From positions 512,554,224-512,618,223 of the forward strand of contig NC_092872.1 of NCBI RefSeq assembly GCF_028372415.1: a stretch of DNA of 64,000 nucleotides. The letters run 5' to 3'. The notes under the pieces were generated by a model. The model did not search any database. It had not been told where the DNA came from and saw nothing but the letters and a program-made list of their open reading frames with translations. The translations under genes and the position numbers were made by a program. Position 1 is the stretch's first letter, and each line of letters starts with the position of its first letter. Below are positions 11,756 through 24,600 of this stretch, piece after piece. This DNA is from Notamacropus eugenii. Lineage: Eukaryota > Chordata > Mammalia > Diprotodontia > Macropodidae.

Positions 11756-12540
11756 GGTCTGATTAAAAAGCCTTCAAACACAGACCAGTCATGATCACTA
11801 AAGCTTGCTTTAGAATGAACAGAGAACAGGTTAACATTTACCCAATTTAGTATTTCACTTACTGGAAGGGGCAGGGTGGTCTCTTGAATGTGTAAGATAA
11901 GACAGCCCACAATGGTAAAAGGGTTAGAGGACATAAAAACATTTATAAGTAACATTTCACACCTCCTGTCAGCATCTGTAGACTCTGTCCAATGCCTGAA
12001 ATGTTCTCCTTCCTCATCTGTTCCTCTTAAAATTCCTGGCTTCCTTGAGGCATGTTTTTGGATCTCCTTCACAAGCCTTTCATGATGTCAGAGCTGTCAG
12101 TACTTTCCATCTGCCCCCTGACCTAAAAAAGGTATATTTTGTATTTACTTATTTCACTATACTTGTTTTCCCCACAGTAGAAAACTCCTTGAGGGCATAG
12201 ACTTTTTTTTTTTTTATCATAGTAGGGACTTAATATTTATGCAATGTTGTGCTTTCATCTACCCACTACTTTTGTTTCCTGGAAATTCCCCACCAAAGCC
12301 CAATACACCCATCTCCTGGTTTCACCTTAACAGACAATTATTTACTAAGAGTTGCTGTGGCCAAGGATTTCATCACCCTGCAGCTAAAGTGATGGTGAGC
12401 TTCTCTGAAGTTGGATAGGCTAGTCCTCAGATGAACATCACACAATCCACCACCAGGCTCATTTTGGAAGTTGTTCTAACTTGAAAGGATCAGTTAAAGC
12501 ATTCACCCCTCACAGAATCACTCCCCAACTCCCAATTATA
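11756..12540. other. Old L2 tail and unassigned sequence
   Basis: About 11990-12250 is a plus-strand L2 3' tail (CCTGGCTTCCTTGAGGCATG, AAAACTCCTTGAGGGCATAG). The rest is unassigned, with no gene. Confidence 0.5.
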
Positions 12541-12551
12541 TATTTTTACAG

Positions 12552-13110
12552 GTGTGTGTGTGTGTGTGTGTGTGTGTGTCTGTGTATATATACGTGTGTA
12601 TGTGTATGCACTATAACTTTAAACTTAGCATTTGAAAATTTACACAACTTAAGCCAGGATTCACACATATGTATATAGTCACATATGTGTGTCTATGTGG
12701 GGGGAAGGTGGCAATATACAACAGCAGTATTAAAAAGTATATATTACATTTGGGCAACTCCATGAAACATATATATGTATATATACACATATGTATATAT
12801 GTGTGCATGTTAAATATATTTACACACATTTACATGCATATTTTATGAGAATATATGAGAAGGAACTCAAATATACATTTGTATCAGTAATGTATAATCT
12901 TGGTTTCTAAGGTAGGTGACTCAAACTCTGCAGGCCTTAATTTATTCATCCATAAATATATATATATTTACATACATAACCCTTTGATATATATGTGTAT
13001 GTGTGTACATACGCATATAAACATTTCTGACATATGTATGTTTGTACATACACACACACACACACACACACGAAAGCTGACTCAGTTTTGTGCAGATTTC
13101 GGCTGGTAAG
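12552..13110. repeat. Cluster of TG/CA and TA microsatellites
   Basis: (TG)n at 12552-12585, mixed TATG/TACA blocks at 12660-12840 and 12950-13045, and (AC)n at 13047-13072. The Cys/Val- and Thr/His-rich frames here are translations of these tracts. Confidence 0.9.
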
Positions 13111-13119
13111 CTCAAAAAA

Positions 13120-13345
13120 GAAAGACAATACAGCATAGCAGGTAGAGCACTGGCCTTGGAGTCAGAAATGCTTGGGTTCAAGCCCTACCTGACACATACA
13201 CCCTGCATCATGGTAAGTCACAACTCCTCAGTTCACCAGGCAGCTCTCTAGGACTTTAAGTTAAAGACCAACTGAAAATCTGCATTAGTGGAGGGAGTTT
13301 CCATATCAGGAGTTCTTGACAAATTAAATTAAAGGTATGGAACAA
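13120..13345 (+). mobile_element. Marsupial SINE, same family as 3570-3850
   Basis: AGAGCACTGGCCTTGGAGTC, GCTTGGGTTCAAGCCC, then GGAGGGAGTTTCCATATCAG. Confidence 0.7.
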
Positions 13346-13349
13346 AAAG

Positions 13350-14180
13350 TACTTAGTACCATATAATATTTGAGTTAGAAGGGACCTTAAAAGCTCACCA
13401 AGACTAACCCTTTCATTTTACAGAAAAGCAAACTGATTCCCTTAGAGATGATTTGTCCAAATGGTAGACGTTGTGTATTCATTTTCATCCTGCCATTGTA
13501 TATTGTCAACTTCCCCACTCACTTCAAATTTCCCAATTGTCCTTTAGAATAAACCCTCTTTAACCTAAGAAACTGGGAAATGAATAAAACCCTGTAATAG
13601 TTTCACTACATTGTCGCAATTCTGGCAAGAAAAAAGGGCTGGTAACTTAAAACCTGAAGGGGTACTAGTGAGCTGAAATTGGGCTAACTGAAGGAAAAGA
13701 TGAACTCCAGGGGCTTTATTAATGAAAGCAATTTCGCAATTTCCTGAATGCAGAAGATGACAGTACTACCGTCATCTTTCAGGAGGAAAAAAAATACTAA
13801 ACAAAAACTACCAATAGAACATAAATACGCAAGGGGAAACAACTGACAAAGTATAATTATATAACCTAATCCTTTCACTTTTCCAAAATTTGGTTCTTAA
13901 TATTGTAAATTAGTTTTAAGACGATCTTTTTACCAGACTGGTGAATTTCAACACAAACTCTTCACAATTTAGTTGTAAAATCCTCAACCTTTAGAAAACT
14001 CACTGCTATTTTGGTAGCTGTACAGCTCCTTTAAACTTCAAAAGATTTTTGTTTTCATTTTATGAACATTTTTCTACTTGTATGTTTCTCAATTGTTTCA
14101 AGACTATACACAAAGGTTAGTTTTTTGCTTTGTTTGATAAATCTTGATTAAACTCCTCAAGGAGGAGCTTGCCCTGATGA
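13350..14180. other. Unassigned, with an old MIR-like piece
   Basis: About 13360-13470 is an inverted MIR/THER-like piece (GAGTTAGAAGGGACCTTAAA). The rest is unassigned AT-rich DNA without a gene. Confidence 0.4.
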
Positions 14181-14184
14181 TGGT

Positions 14185-14385
14185 AGAGATGCTTGGAGGC
14201 AGGAAGTCTTGCTCCAGTTCTGTCTCTTGAGCACAAAGGCTGGGAGATTTGGGGCAAGTCACTTAACCTCTTAGTGCTCCAGGCAACTCTCCAATAACAT
14301 AAATTGCAAATCAACTGCTGTTCTACATTAGTAGGGAAAGTTCAGTATTAGGAATTCTCTATACCAATGAAATCACAAGTTTGGA
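14185..14385 (+). mobile_element. Marsupial SINE, same family as 3570-3850
   Basis: GGGGCAAGTCACTTAACCTC, CCAGGCAACTCTCCAATAAC, and the tail ACCAATGAAATCACAAGTTT. Confidence 0.7.
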
Positions 14386-14532
14386 CCAAAAAATATTTTA
14401 AATGCTAGTATGCAACACAAAAACACATATCTATTTTAGCCTTGCAAATTTTCCTCTGGTAGAAGTGAATATTTAATGGAAAATATTCCTATTATGTATT
14501 AAAGTATTTAATTCAGTACTTTGGCATATCAG

Positions 14533-14545
14533 TGCCATCTGCTGG
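14533..14545 (-). promoter_or_regulatory. CTCF-like core motif
   Basis: The minus strand reads CCAGCAGATGGCACTG, which fits the CTCF core CCASYAGRKGGCRCT at every position I can compare. It lies about 1 kb beyond the PFDN4 stop and is not inside a repeat I recognise. Occupancy is unknown. Confidence 0.5.
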
Positions 14546-14779
14546 AAAGTTAATACAATGAAATTATCAAAATACCTGAGTTCCTTTCTGATTTCCTAGG
14601 GAAAAATGTTCTTTTTGATATTCTTAAAATATGAGTTTACTTCTATTTGGAAGTCCTAGCAGGCTTTTAGAAATATGTATATTTCGTTATTAACATTTAT
14701 CAAACACCAGATGTAACATGTAAGAAATACTGGAATGGAAATATAGACCCTTTGCATTGAATTTAGAAGGAATGTGTTC

Positions 14780-14945
14780 AAACACACATTCTTATTATTA
14801 GTATGTAAACTTGGTATCTAAGTTAGTAGGTCAATAAACCTCTCAGCCTTAATTTCCTCATCTTTAAAAACGAAGGGATGAAGTAGATAATCTGTAAGGT
14901 GTCCTACTGCCCTAACAACCTATAAAGTCCTTCCATCTGCATTGT
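14780..14945 (+). mobile_element. MIR-like SINE fragment
   Basis: CTCAGCCTTAATTTCCTCAT followed by an 'aaacgaagggatgaagtaga' block. Old. Confidence 0.5.
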
Positions 14946-15471
14946 GCTACTATTGTCTAGCCTGACTTTACTTACCCTTTTACTGAAAGACAGTATCTAT
15001 TCAAAGAAGACACCAAATTAAGTTATTTTCTACTATAATCAACAAAATAAGTGCATGGATTATGCCTTTTTGATAATGCTTTCACTGAGAAGGATGTGCT
15101 CTTCACTATTGATACCCATATATGGGGATACCAACACAAAGCATTCTCAAGAGAAGTAAAGACATACAATTGCAATTAACCCTGTAAATGAAAATGTGAA
15201 ATTAAAAATTCTAAATGATAATATAGAAACATACAAAGATTGCTTAACTGACTTTAATAAACAGGACACAAAGACCCTAATCTTGAAATTATTATGCAAA
15301 ATACACAGATGTATACTGCTTTTTCTTTAAAAAATATAAAATAAATAAGCAAGACATGTGAAAATAGGCAAGTTTTCATTAAATAAAAGACTGAAATTTT
15401 TTTAAAGAAAAAATGCTGATTTGATTTCAACATCATATGAAGAATGGAATTCATTGTTACCAATATTCAAG

Positions 15472-15477
15472 TTTATT
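15472..15477 (-). terminator. Candidate poly(A) signal of PFDN4
   Basis: AATAAA on the minus strand, 33 bases past the PFDN4 stop codon. It would give a very short 3' UTR. An ATTAAA at about 15252-15257 is an alternative downstream signal. Which one is used cannot be decided from sequence alone. Confidence 0.45.
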
Positions 15478-15509
15478 AAACAAATAAAAAATTTATATTT
15501 AGAAAACTT

Positions 15510-15641
15510 TTAACTGTCATCTGCTTCAAGGTTTATGTTGCTCCCGAATTTTGCATATAACTGAACTTTCAAATCGGCTAACACCCGTTGGATTGATTCA
15601 ACTCTGGATTCTAATGCTTCGATTTCATCTTGCAAATTTTT
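15510..15641 (-). CDS. PFDN4: PFDN4 coding exon 4 (terminal)
   Basis: Forty-three codons and a TAA stop, [20 protein letters not shown] through [13 protein letters not shown] (residues 92-134), the second coiled-coil helix and the acidic tail. The acceptor is CTTTTTCAG. The frame runs straight to the expected C-terminus. Confidence 0.97.
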   Translation of the reverse strand, partial: KNLQDEIEALESRVESIQRVLADLKVQLYAKFGSNINLEADDS

Positions 15642-18600
15642 CTGAAAAAGGAAAAGGTAACTGGTTAGTAGCAATTCCATTCAAGTTATTCGTAAGTGAT
15701 TTCTGGAGAATTATACCAGAAATAACATTTAAAAGACTTAAAAGTTAATATTTAATGAGAAGCAAATGAACAACACAGCAATTTGGTAACTGGATTTAAA
15801 GATATCACCATTTTCAGAACCAAGAGCCTTAATATAAATTTTAGTCATGGTTGTATGCTTAACTATTTCACAAGTGAAGGTATAATGGTCAATCTTAATT
15901 TTTTAAAAAATCAATATACAAAAACATAATGTCTGGAATTATAGTACAAACAAAAAAAACACACACAAAGATTCCTAAAATACCTTAGCTTCCTCCAACA
16001 TTTCTTGAGTTTCATCTTGAGAGTGGCTAATAAAAACATCACCAATTTGGTAGGGAATCATTAAGGAATCTTCATCCATCATCATTACATCATCACAAGC
16101 ATCCTCTAAATTTTGAAGTTGTTTCTATAAATCCAAGAGAAAACATCAGTAAAAAGGAGATTTTTTTAAATTAACTATTACAAATACATGTAGCAAGTAA
16201 CTTTCATGTTGAGACAAAGGGATTTCGGTTTATAAAAGATTACATCTCCAAATGTAAAAATAAAATCCAATATAATCAACTTTTAAGATGATTTTAAAAG
16301 TGAAACTTTATTCAAGATATCAATACCACAATTCCCTCTAGATTTCCACATTTAATTTCTGAGTTCACAGTATTAAAAAAACTATAATGCATCACTAAAA
16401 TCATGTTCATTTTTTCCAACCATGAAGTTTAATATTTTCCTAATACCTTTTTAACGTCTATTTCTTCCTTCAGTTCTGTGATTCTACTAGTATTCCGTGC
16501 AAATTTGTTAATCTTTTGTTGGTCTTCAAAAGTAACATTGACATCTTCTGCAGCCTGAAAAACACATTTTTATTTTTTCCATAAAACAACTTATTTTAAT
16601 CAATGAAGTACCACAAATTATTATTTTTATTCTATAAGTTTTAAATTATCTATTTCCTCTCACCATATTTGATAGGGAAGAATTCAATTCAATAAGTAAT
16701 AAGTGATTTCTATATTCAAAGAACTGAGAATCAGATAAAAGTCTCTGCTTTCAAGCTTACATCCCGGGGGTAGAAGAGATACATTTACACAAATAAGAAA
16801 GGACAAGATAATTTTGACACAGAAGAAAGTGTATACAACTAGAAAGACTAGGAAAAGCTCCCCACAAATACTTGTATTGAGCCTTGAATGATTCAAAAGA
16901 AAGCTGAAGTGATAGGGGAAAATGTGTTTTAGACATAAAGGACATGCTGTATAAAAATGTGAAGACACAGAATTATGAAATAGAATCTCAAGTTCAAAAA
17001 ATATTATGTCAGACTATATGACTAGAACATAAAGTACATAAAGGGGAATAACTGAAATAAGTTTGGGAAAAGAGTCTAGAATCAGACTGTGGAAGGTTTT
17101 AAATATCAAGCTGATAAGTCAAGTTTATACTGTGTTTTATCCTAGAGGCAATAACGAAGTACTTACAATTCTTAAGCAGTAAAGTGACATGGTCAGGCCT
17201 GTGAATTTGGAAGATTATTTTGGCAGCTCTGTGAATCAGACATGGGACAGGCTGAAAATAAGAAATCTATTAGGAAGTTATTGCAAAAGACCAGGAGAGT
17301 TAGTAACAGGGCCCTAAATTAATGTTGTGATTTTGGGGGAGAGAAGATATGTAGTGAAGGTTGAACTGAAAAGACCTGGTTACTAAATGAATAAGGGGGT
17401 TGAGAGAGAAGTCAAGAAGGACTTAAGACATTTTGCAACTGGGTGACTAGAAAGATACTGGTACCCTCAGTAAAAAATGACATTTTGGAAGTATAAATTA
17501 AGAGAGGAGAAAGTCCCATCTTGGACATGCTGAGCTTGAGATGAGCAGATGCAACATCCAAGTAGTCATGTCCAGCCAGCACGTGGTGATACAGGACTGA
17601 AATTTAGGAGAATAAGGTAGGGAATACAAATTTGGGAATCATGTACATAGAAAAAAAATCACTGAGCCCATGAGAATTGATGAGATCACCAAGTAAGAAT
17701 GAATAGAGATAAAAAGAATATATTAGACCGACGCTGAAGGGAAAGGAAATCTACAGTTAGCCTGCAAGAGGATCCATGGATGAAGATTCAAAAGAGAAAA
17801 CTGATAAGAATCAGAGAGGTAGGAAAAGAATCAGGTAAAAGCAATTTAAAAAAACAAAACAAAAAACAAAGAATAAGAGTATCCAGAAGGAGGTGGTCAG
17901 CAGTTTCAAAAACTACAAAGATGTTAAGAAAGGCCAAAAGAGATTGTTAGTAACTGGAAAGTAGTGGAGCTGAAGCCAGGCTTCAGGAAGTTGAAAAGTG
18001 AATAGAAGGTGATGAAGTGTAGGCAAAGAATATAGAAAGCTTTTTTTTTTCTATTAATTTGGTTGTTACTAGAGAAGAGTCATATGATAATAAATTGAGA
18101 GGATGTGAAAGTCAAGTGAAGGAGTTTTGTTTGATTGGTTTGGTAAAGACGGAAGATCTGTACATATTTGTAGGCCACAAGGAAGGATTAAAGATGTAAA
18201 GAGAGACTAAAGATGAGAGAACAGGGATAAAGAGGCAAAGTTCACAGAGAATGGAAGGAACAAGGCAAGAAGTAAACAATTTGACAAGAAAGTCACTTTT
18301 GCCAGAATAGAACAAGGAGAGAATAGGGAATGAAGCAGTTGGATTCTCAGGCGCAGGACAGGAGGGAGCTAAGGGGGAAGAAACATGATTCATGCACTCT
18401 ACTTTTTCTTTTTGTTTGTTTTTCCTTTGTAATTCCAGCACTTAGCATAGTGTCTGACAATTAGTAAGCACTTAGCAAACAGCATGACTGTTAATTGATT
18501 TTTTAATAAAGCAGAGTGTGAGAGGAAGCACAAAAGGGGAAAAAAAGTTTTGGAATATTTAAGTTAGGAGTATAAGAATGTCAATCAGGTGAATAAAGAA

Positions 18601-21600
18601 TTCTCATGTAGCAGTGAGGGTCCACTAAGATTAGAGAAAATAAATTTGTAAAAAGTTCAGTCAGCAGAGTTTTGACATCTATTTCAGAAGCTCATAAGGA
18701 GCAGAGAAAGCAGATGGTGACAGTAACCCAGGGTGGGATTTTAGGAAGGCATAAGCCACAATAATTGGATGAGGGGGAAGCAGCAAAGCATTCAAAGGCA
18801 GAAGAAAATATAGTTAAACTATAGAGTTAAGAGTGCAGGGGGAGAAAAGTAATGCCAGGAAAGGGATGATGAAATAGGAGAGTGGGGAGGGGCAAAATAA
18901 CTTGTGGCCACAGTAAAGAAGGATAAGTTAAGAAGATGTGTGGTAGAAAGGACAGCAAGCTGTGATCAGAAAAAGGAATTCCAGAGGTTCCCAAAGATTT
19001 GAGAAAGTTATGACCTTCTTGTGTGTGGCTGAAAAAAAAGAAAAGTGTATGAATCTTGTGAATTGAGGAGACTAATGAAGTGGGAAGCCAAAGGACAGCA
19101 GTGGGTACAGTGAAGCCTCCAAGTATGAAGGCAAGGGTTAAGATGAGTGGATCAGGTACTAAACTCCTTGAAGGAAGGAGGATGATCTAGGAATTGGGAG
19201 ATCACCACTATAACGAACTGCATAAAGCAAAATAGTGTAATGAATCTCAAAGGAAGTTGTGAAGTGCTAGTGTCAGAGGAAGGGGCTCAAAGTGGCAGTG
19301 AGAAATATTGGTCCAGCGAGGGGAAAAGGAAGGGGGACAGAAGAGGGAATTACTCTGCACAAAACACAAATAAATTTTCATAAAAATGCAATTAATTTTT
19401 GTCAATTCTACTCTTAACTGACATATGACTACAGAATAACACTAACAAAATGCGTATGATATTTACGAAAAACCATGGATACTCTAAGATGTAATAATGG
19501 GAACAAAATTACATTCCAGAAGTAAACATGCAACTGAAAGAATGTTAGATTTGGAGCAAGAGGGTATGGGTGTGAATTCTGTTTCTGCTACATTCTACCT
19601 GCGTAGGACCTTTGGCAAATCTCTGAATCTTTCTAGGTCTATTTTCTTGTCTGTAAATTGGGGGTCAGGGAGGGGGAAATTAGCCTAGATCATCTCTAAG
19701 CTCTTTTCCAGGTCTAAATCTATGATTCTCTATGATAAACAGATGTTTGTTACCTAAACATTTCATATTACTGTCCTTCATATATTGTATAATGCAGTCA
19801 AATTGGCCTACTCAACATTCTCCAAGCTCCCTAAACTAGACATTCCCTCTAGATTCCTCAAAGATCTGGCTCAGACTTCATGTCCTAAGTGAACCCTTTC
19901 TTGATCCCCTAGCTGGTAGCATACTATTCCTCAAGTTACTTTGTAATTCTATCTATTTCCAAGTTGCATCCCTTCCAATATAATAGAAAGTACTTTAGGA
20001 AAGAAATTGTTGCTTTTTATTTGTACCCTGAGTCTAATATGGTATCTTGAACACAGTAAGTAGGTACTTAATAAATTCTTGTTGAAATGAATTACCGATT
20101 ATCAAGGAAAAATTTCTAACAAATAATGTATAAAAATAATTTTTCCTGAAAAGTCAGTACAAACTTCAAGAGATTTTTTTCACAATTAAAAATGGTTACA
20201 AATTTTAAAGCTTGCTCATTAGCTATAAACTCATTATCTGATTTAATTCAAATATGTTGTTGGCCTCCAGAAGCTTAGCAGAAAGCTCCACAGAAACTAG
20301 GAGGTTTCTCTCACACTTTATTGGGGGGAGTTGGGGGAGTAATTTTGGAGTACTTGGAAGTTAAAGCAGGCATGCACAGTGGAGTCACAGGAAAGGACTA
20401 ATAATACGCTAGGAGCACAACAGCTTGGTGCACAAAAAAGTAGGAACGTGGTGCAGAAAAATGTGTAAGAAATATTTATCAAAGCAAACTGCATCACTCA
20501 TGTTTGATGATCAGATCTGTTAGAAGAAATGTTATTATTTACGTTAAACAAAACTGGAGAACATTTGTTGATAGAGATCTGCTTTTACAGATGGTAGCAA
20601 AGACAAATTTTTAACTATAAGACTACAAACAAATGCTGCAAAAAGGAAGAGTAGAAAACGTTTTTCCTTCCTCCTACAAAAAGTTTCCTGTTGAAGACAC
20701 ACTACATTAGACAGGCTTTTGTACCTAAGTATGTAACCACAATTATATTTCTTAAAAAATAAGTTTTTACTATTTTGTTTTTCATATCACCATAGTATAC
20801 CATGTATCCTTCCTCTGCCCCTTCCCATTATATGGCAAATAGTAATTGGTTTTAGAGAGAGGAAAAAAGTCAACACAATTAATACACTGAAAAAGAACCA
20901 AAATATGTGCAATGTGTAACACCTGTAGACCTCCCACCTCCATGAAGGGGTAGACTAGGGAGTGTTTGCTCATTTGAGACTCTTTTAAGTCCTGTTTAAT
21001 CTTTATAATTTTGTTTTGTTTACTTTTAATTGTTTGGTGTCATTGTTCTTTCAATATACAATGCTACAGTTACTGTGTATATTGTTTTCTTGGCTCTACT
21101 TACTTTACTCTGCATTAGTTTCATGTAGATCTTCCTGTGTTTCTCTGTATTCATCACCCACAATCATTTCTTATAGCACAGTAATATTCCATTTTAGTCA
21201 TAACATAATTTGTTTATTAGTCATTCCCCAAAACTGATGGACATTTACTTTGCTTCTAATTCTTAGCTGTCACAAAAAAATGCTGCTATAAATATTTTAG
21301 AGCATACAGGTAATTTTTGCTCATCAATGGCTTATAATAAGCCCAGTAATGAAGTCTCTGGTTCAAAGGATAGAGACATTTTAGTCACTTTATTTGCATA
21401 ATTCCAAATTGCTTTCCAAAATGGTGGTACCATTTCACAGCTCCACCAACAATATATATTAATGTGCCTATCTTTTCATAACACCTTCTGTTAACATTTT
21501 TTGTCATTTTTGCCAATTCAAAGGATTTGAGGTGAAACCTTGGGGTGGTTTGGTTTGCATTTTTCTTGTTATTAGTGACTTGAAGCATTTTTTTCATGTG

Positions 21601-24600
21601 GTTGTGAATACTTTGCAGTTCTTTTGAGAACTGTCATATCTTTGACCATTTATGGATTAGGGAATGACTGTAACTTATATTTTTATTAATTGTTTTCATA
21701 TCTTGGATATCAAATCCTTATCAGAGAAATTTGATCTAAAGAATTTTTCTCATTCTACTGCTTTCCTTCTAATCCTAAAGGTTACATTATTTGTGCAAAG
21801 CTTAACAGTTTCAACTGATCAAAATTATCTATTTTATTTTTTGTAATTTCCTCTCTTCTTTGGTTAAGAATACAGCTCTTACCCATAGCTGTAAGACGTA
21901 TATGATCTGTTCCTGTTGTAACTGTGTTAATAGTATGATCGTTAATATTAAGGTCACATATTCACCTAGAATGTATTGTGGAGTGTGGTGTAAGGTATAG
22001 TGTAAGCCTAATTTCTGCTAGACTACTTTTCCAGTTTTCCTAACACTTTTGTTTTTAAATCAAATAGTGAATTTTTCCCTAGGTAATTTAGGTTTCCACT
22101 TGATCAAACACTGGGTTACTGAGCTCACTGAGTTCATTATTCTCCTGGTCTAATCTGTTTCATTGATCTCTCTATTCATTAACCAACATCAGATGATATA
22201 ACTGTTGCTATACAATACCCTTTGAGAGCTGGAAGTAGTATTCCCACTTTGTCCTTACTTCTTTTCATCATTTCCCTTAATATTCTACTTATTTTGCTTT
22301 TCCAAATGAATTTTTATTATTTTACTAAGCTCTGTAAAGTATCCCCTTAGTAATTTCATTAGTATAGCATTAAAAGTGTAAATTCGTTTTGGCAGGATTG
22401 CCATTTTTATCATGTTGGCACAACCTTGCCATAAGTATTGAATATTCCTCCATCTAAAGTTATGTTCCTTTATTTCCTTAAGAAGGACTTAGTAACTGAA
22501 TCTTTACAAATCTTTTATGTGCTCTGTGAGGCTGATCTCCAAATATTTTATATATTCTGCAGTTATTTGGAATGGGACTTCCTTTTTTATTTTTGCTTCT
22601 TGTGTACTGTCATTATCATATAGAAATGCTGTTAATTTTTGAGGATTTATTTTATAGCCTGCAAATCTGCTGAAGCAATTGTCTCAATTAGTACCTTTGC
22701 TGATTTCCTGGAATTTTCCAATGAAACCATCATCAGCAAACAAGTTTTATCTTCTCTTTACGTATTTCTTTAATTATTTTCTCTTGTCTTATTGCTATTG
22801 CTAGCATTTCAAGAACTACATCAGCTAGCTGTGGGGAAAGTGGGCAACCTTACTTCAGTTCCATATTTACTGGAAAAGATTCTAGTGTGTCCCCATTATA
22901 CATGATGTTGGCTTTTAGTTTTGGATCAAGCCTGCACAACATACGCTTTTGGCGCACCAAAGGATTTCAGGCTGCCGGGCAAAAATGGTATGGTTGCCAT
23001 CATGCACGCTCCTGTTTGTCACATAATCTGCAACAACCAACTACTGTCAGTCTGTGTCTAATCTAACCGATCTGAAAAAATTTAGGCTTTTTTTAATTTT
23101 GGCCCCTACCTACAGCAAAGTTGTACAGGTCTGTTTTGGATAGATCATTTTCATGATATGAAAGGGTAAAAGTTTTTAAACTTTCAAAGTTTTTTTTCTG
23201 CAACTATTGAGATGATGATGTTGCTTTGGATGTTATGGTTTTTAATATGATAAATTATGTCAATCGTTTTCCTAATGTTGAGCCATCCTTGCATCCCTAG
23301 CACAAATCCCACTTGATCATAATGAATGACTTCTTGGATAAATTGCTGTAGTTTGATAGAATTTTGTTTAAAATTGTTGAGTCAATGTTTATTAGTGATA
23401 TTGGCCTATAGTTCACATTCCGGGTTTTCTCTTTCCTTGGCTTAAGTATTAGGACTATATTGTCTCATAAAAAGACTCTGAATAGGGTTCTTTCTTTCCC
23501 AATTTCTGAGAATAATTAGTGAAGTTATGAATCCTAACTATAAAAGTAAAATAGAATTCTCTTGTGAATCCATCAATCCCTCAGTGCCAAGAGTTATTTT
23601 TTTTTTCTTTGATAGCTCCTTTACAATTAAATCTATTTCCTGTTCTAAGCCCAAGTTATTTAAGATCTCAATCTGGTATTCTGATAGTTTGAGTATTTTA
23701 TCGGTTTTGTTAGTATATAATGCTGTACAATATGTTCTTATCGTTCTTTTTATTTCTTCTGGTTCTGTTATTTCACCTTGCTCATTTGCTATTTTATTGA
23801 TATGATTTTCTGCTTTCTTATTTTTAATCAGATTAGCTAAGGTATTGTTGGCTTTACTGGTCTTTTCAAAGAACCAACTTTTATTTTTATTTATCATTTC
23901 TATGAGGGTTTTTTGTTCCCAGTTTATCTATTACTCATATTTAATATCTCCTCTTCTGTGCTTATTTTAGGTTTGGTTTTTTTTTTTAAATGCATGTTCA
24001 GTTCATTAATCCTTTCTTTTTCAATTCTGTTAATGTATGACTGTAAGGATATGATTTTTCCCCTGAAGACTTCTTCAGCAGAAATCAAGGAATTTTGATA
24101 ATGCTGTTTCATCATCATCTCCTCTTATATAATGTTTCTGTGATTTGTTCTTTGAAGCACTCATTGTTTAACATCTCACTGTTCAGCCTTCTATTTGAAC
24201 CAATTTCTATTCTAATTATATTATAGTCTATAACTATTTCTGCCATTTTACATTTGTTTGCAATATTTCTGTCCCCTTCTACAGGGTCAATTTTTGTAAA
24301 AGTTCCTTGTGGTACAGAGATTATACGTATGTGTATGCATGTGTACATATATACATAAGCACATACATATACACACATATATTCTTGTGCTGTCCCATTT
24401 AGAAGTCATGATTCTTTTAACTCTAGTTTCTCCAGAAGTTTGTTCAGTTCTACATTTTCCTTTTTATCTTTTTCTTAGACGTATCTGAAACTGATAGGGG
24501 AGTACGTAAGTCTATACTGTCTATATCTTCTTGGAGATGTTTCCCTTATGAATTTGAATGTTATGACACTTGGAACATATGTTTATTACTGATGTTGGTT

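Noticed and set aside
16684-18441. 94- and 109-codon frames near PFDN4 exon 2
   Set aside because: They lie inside the intronic L2 copy and match no known PFDN4 exon; the spliced protein is already complete at 134 residues.
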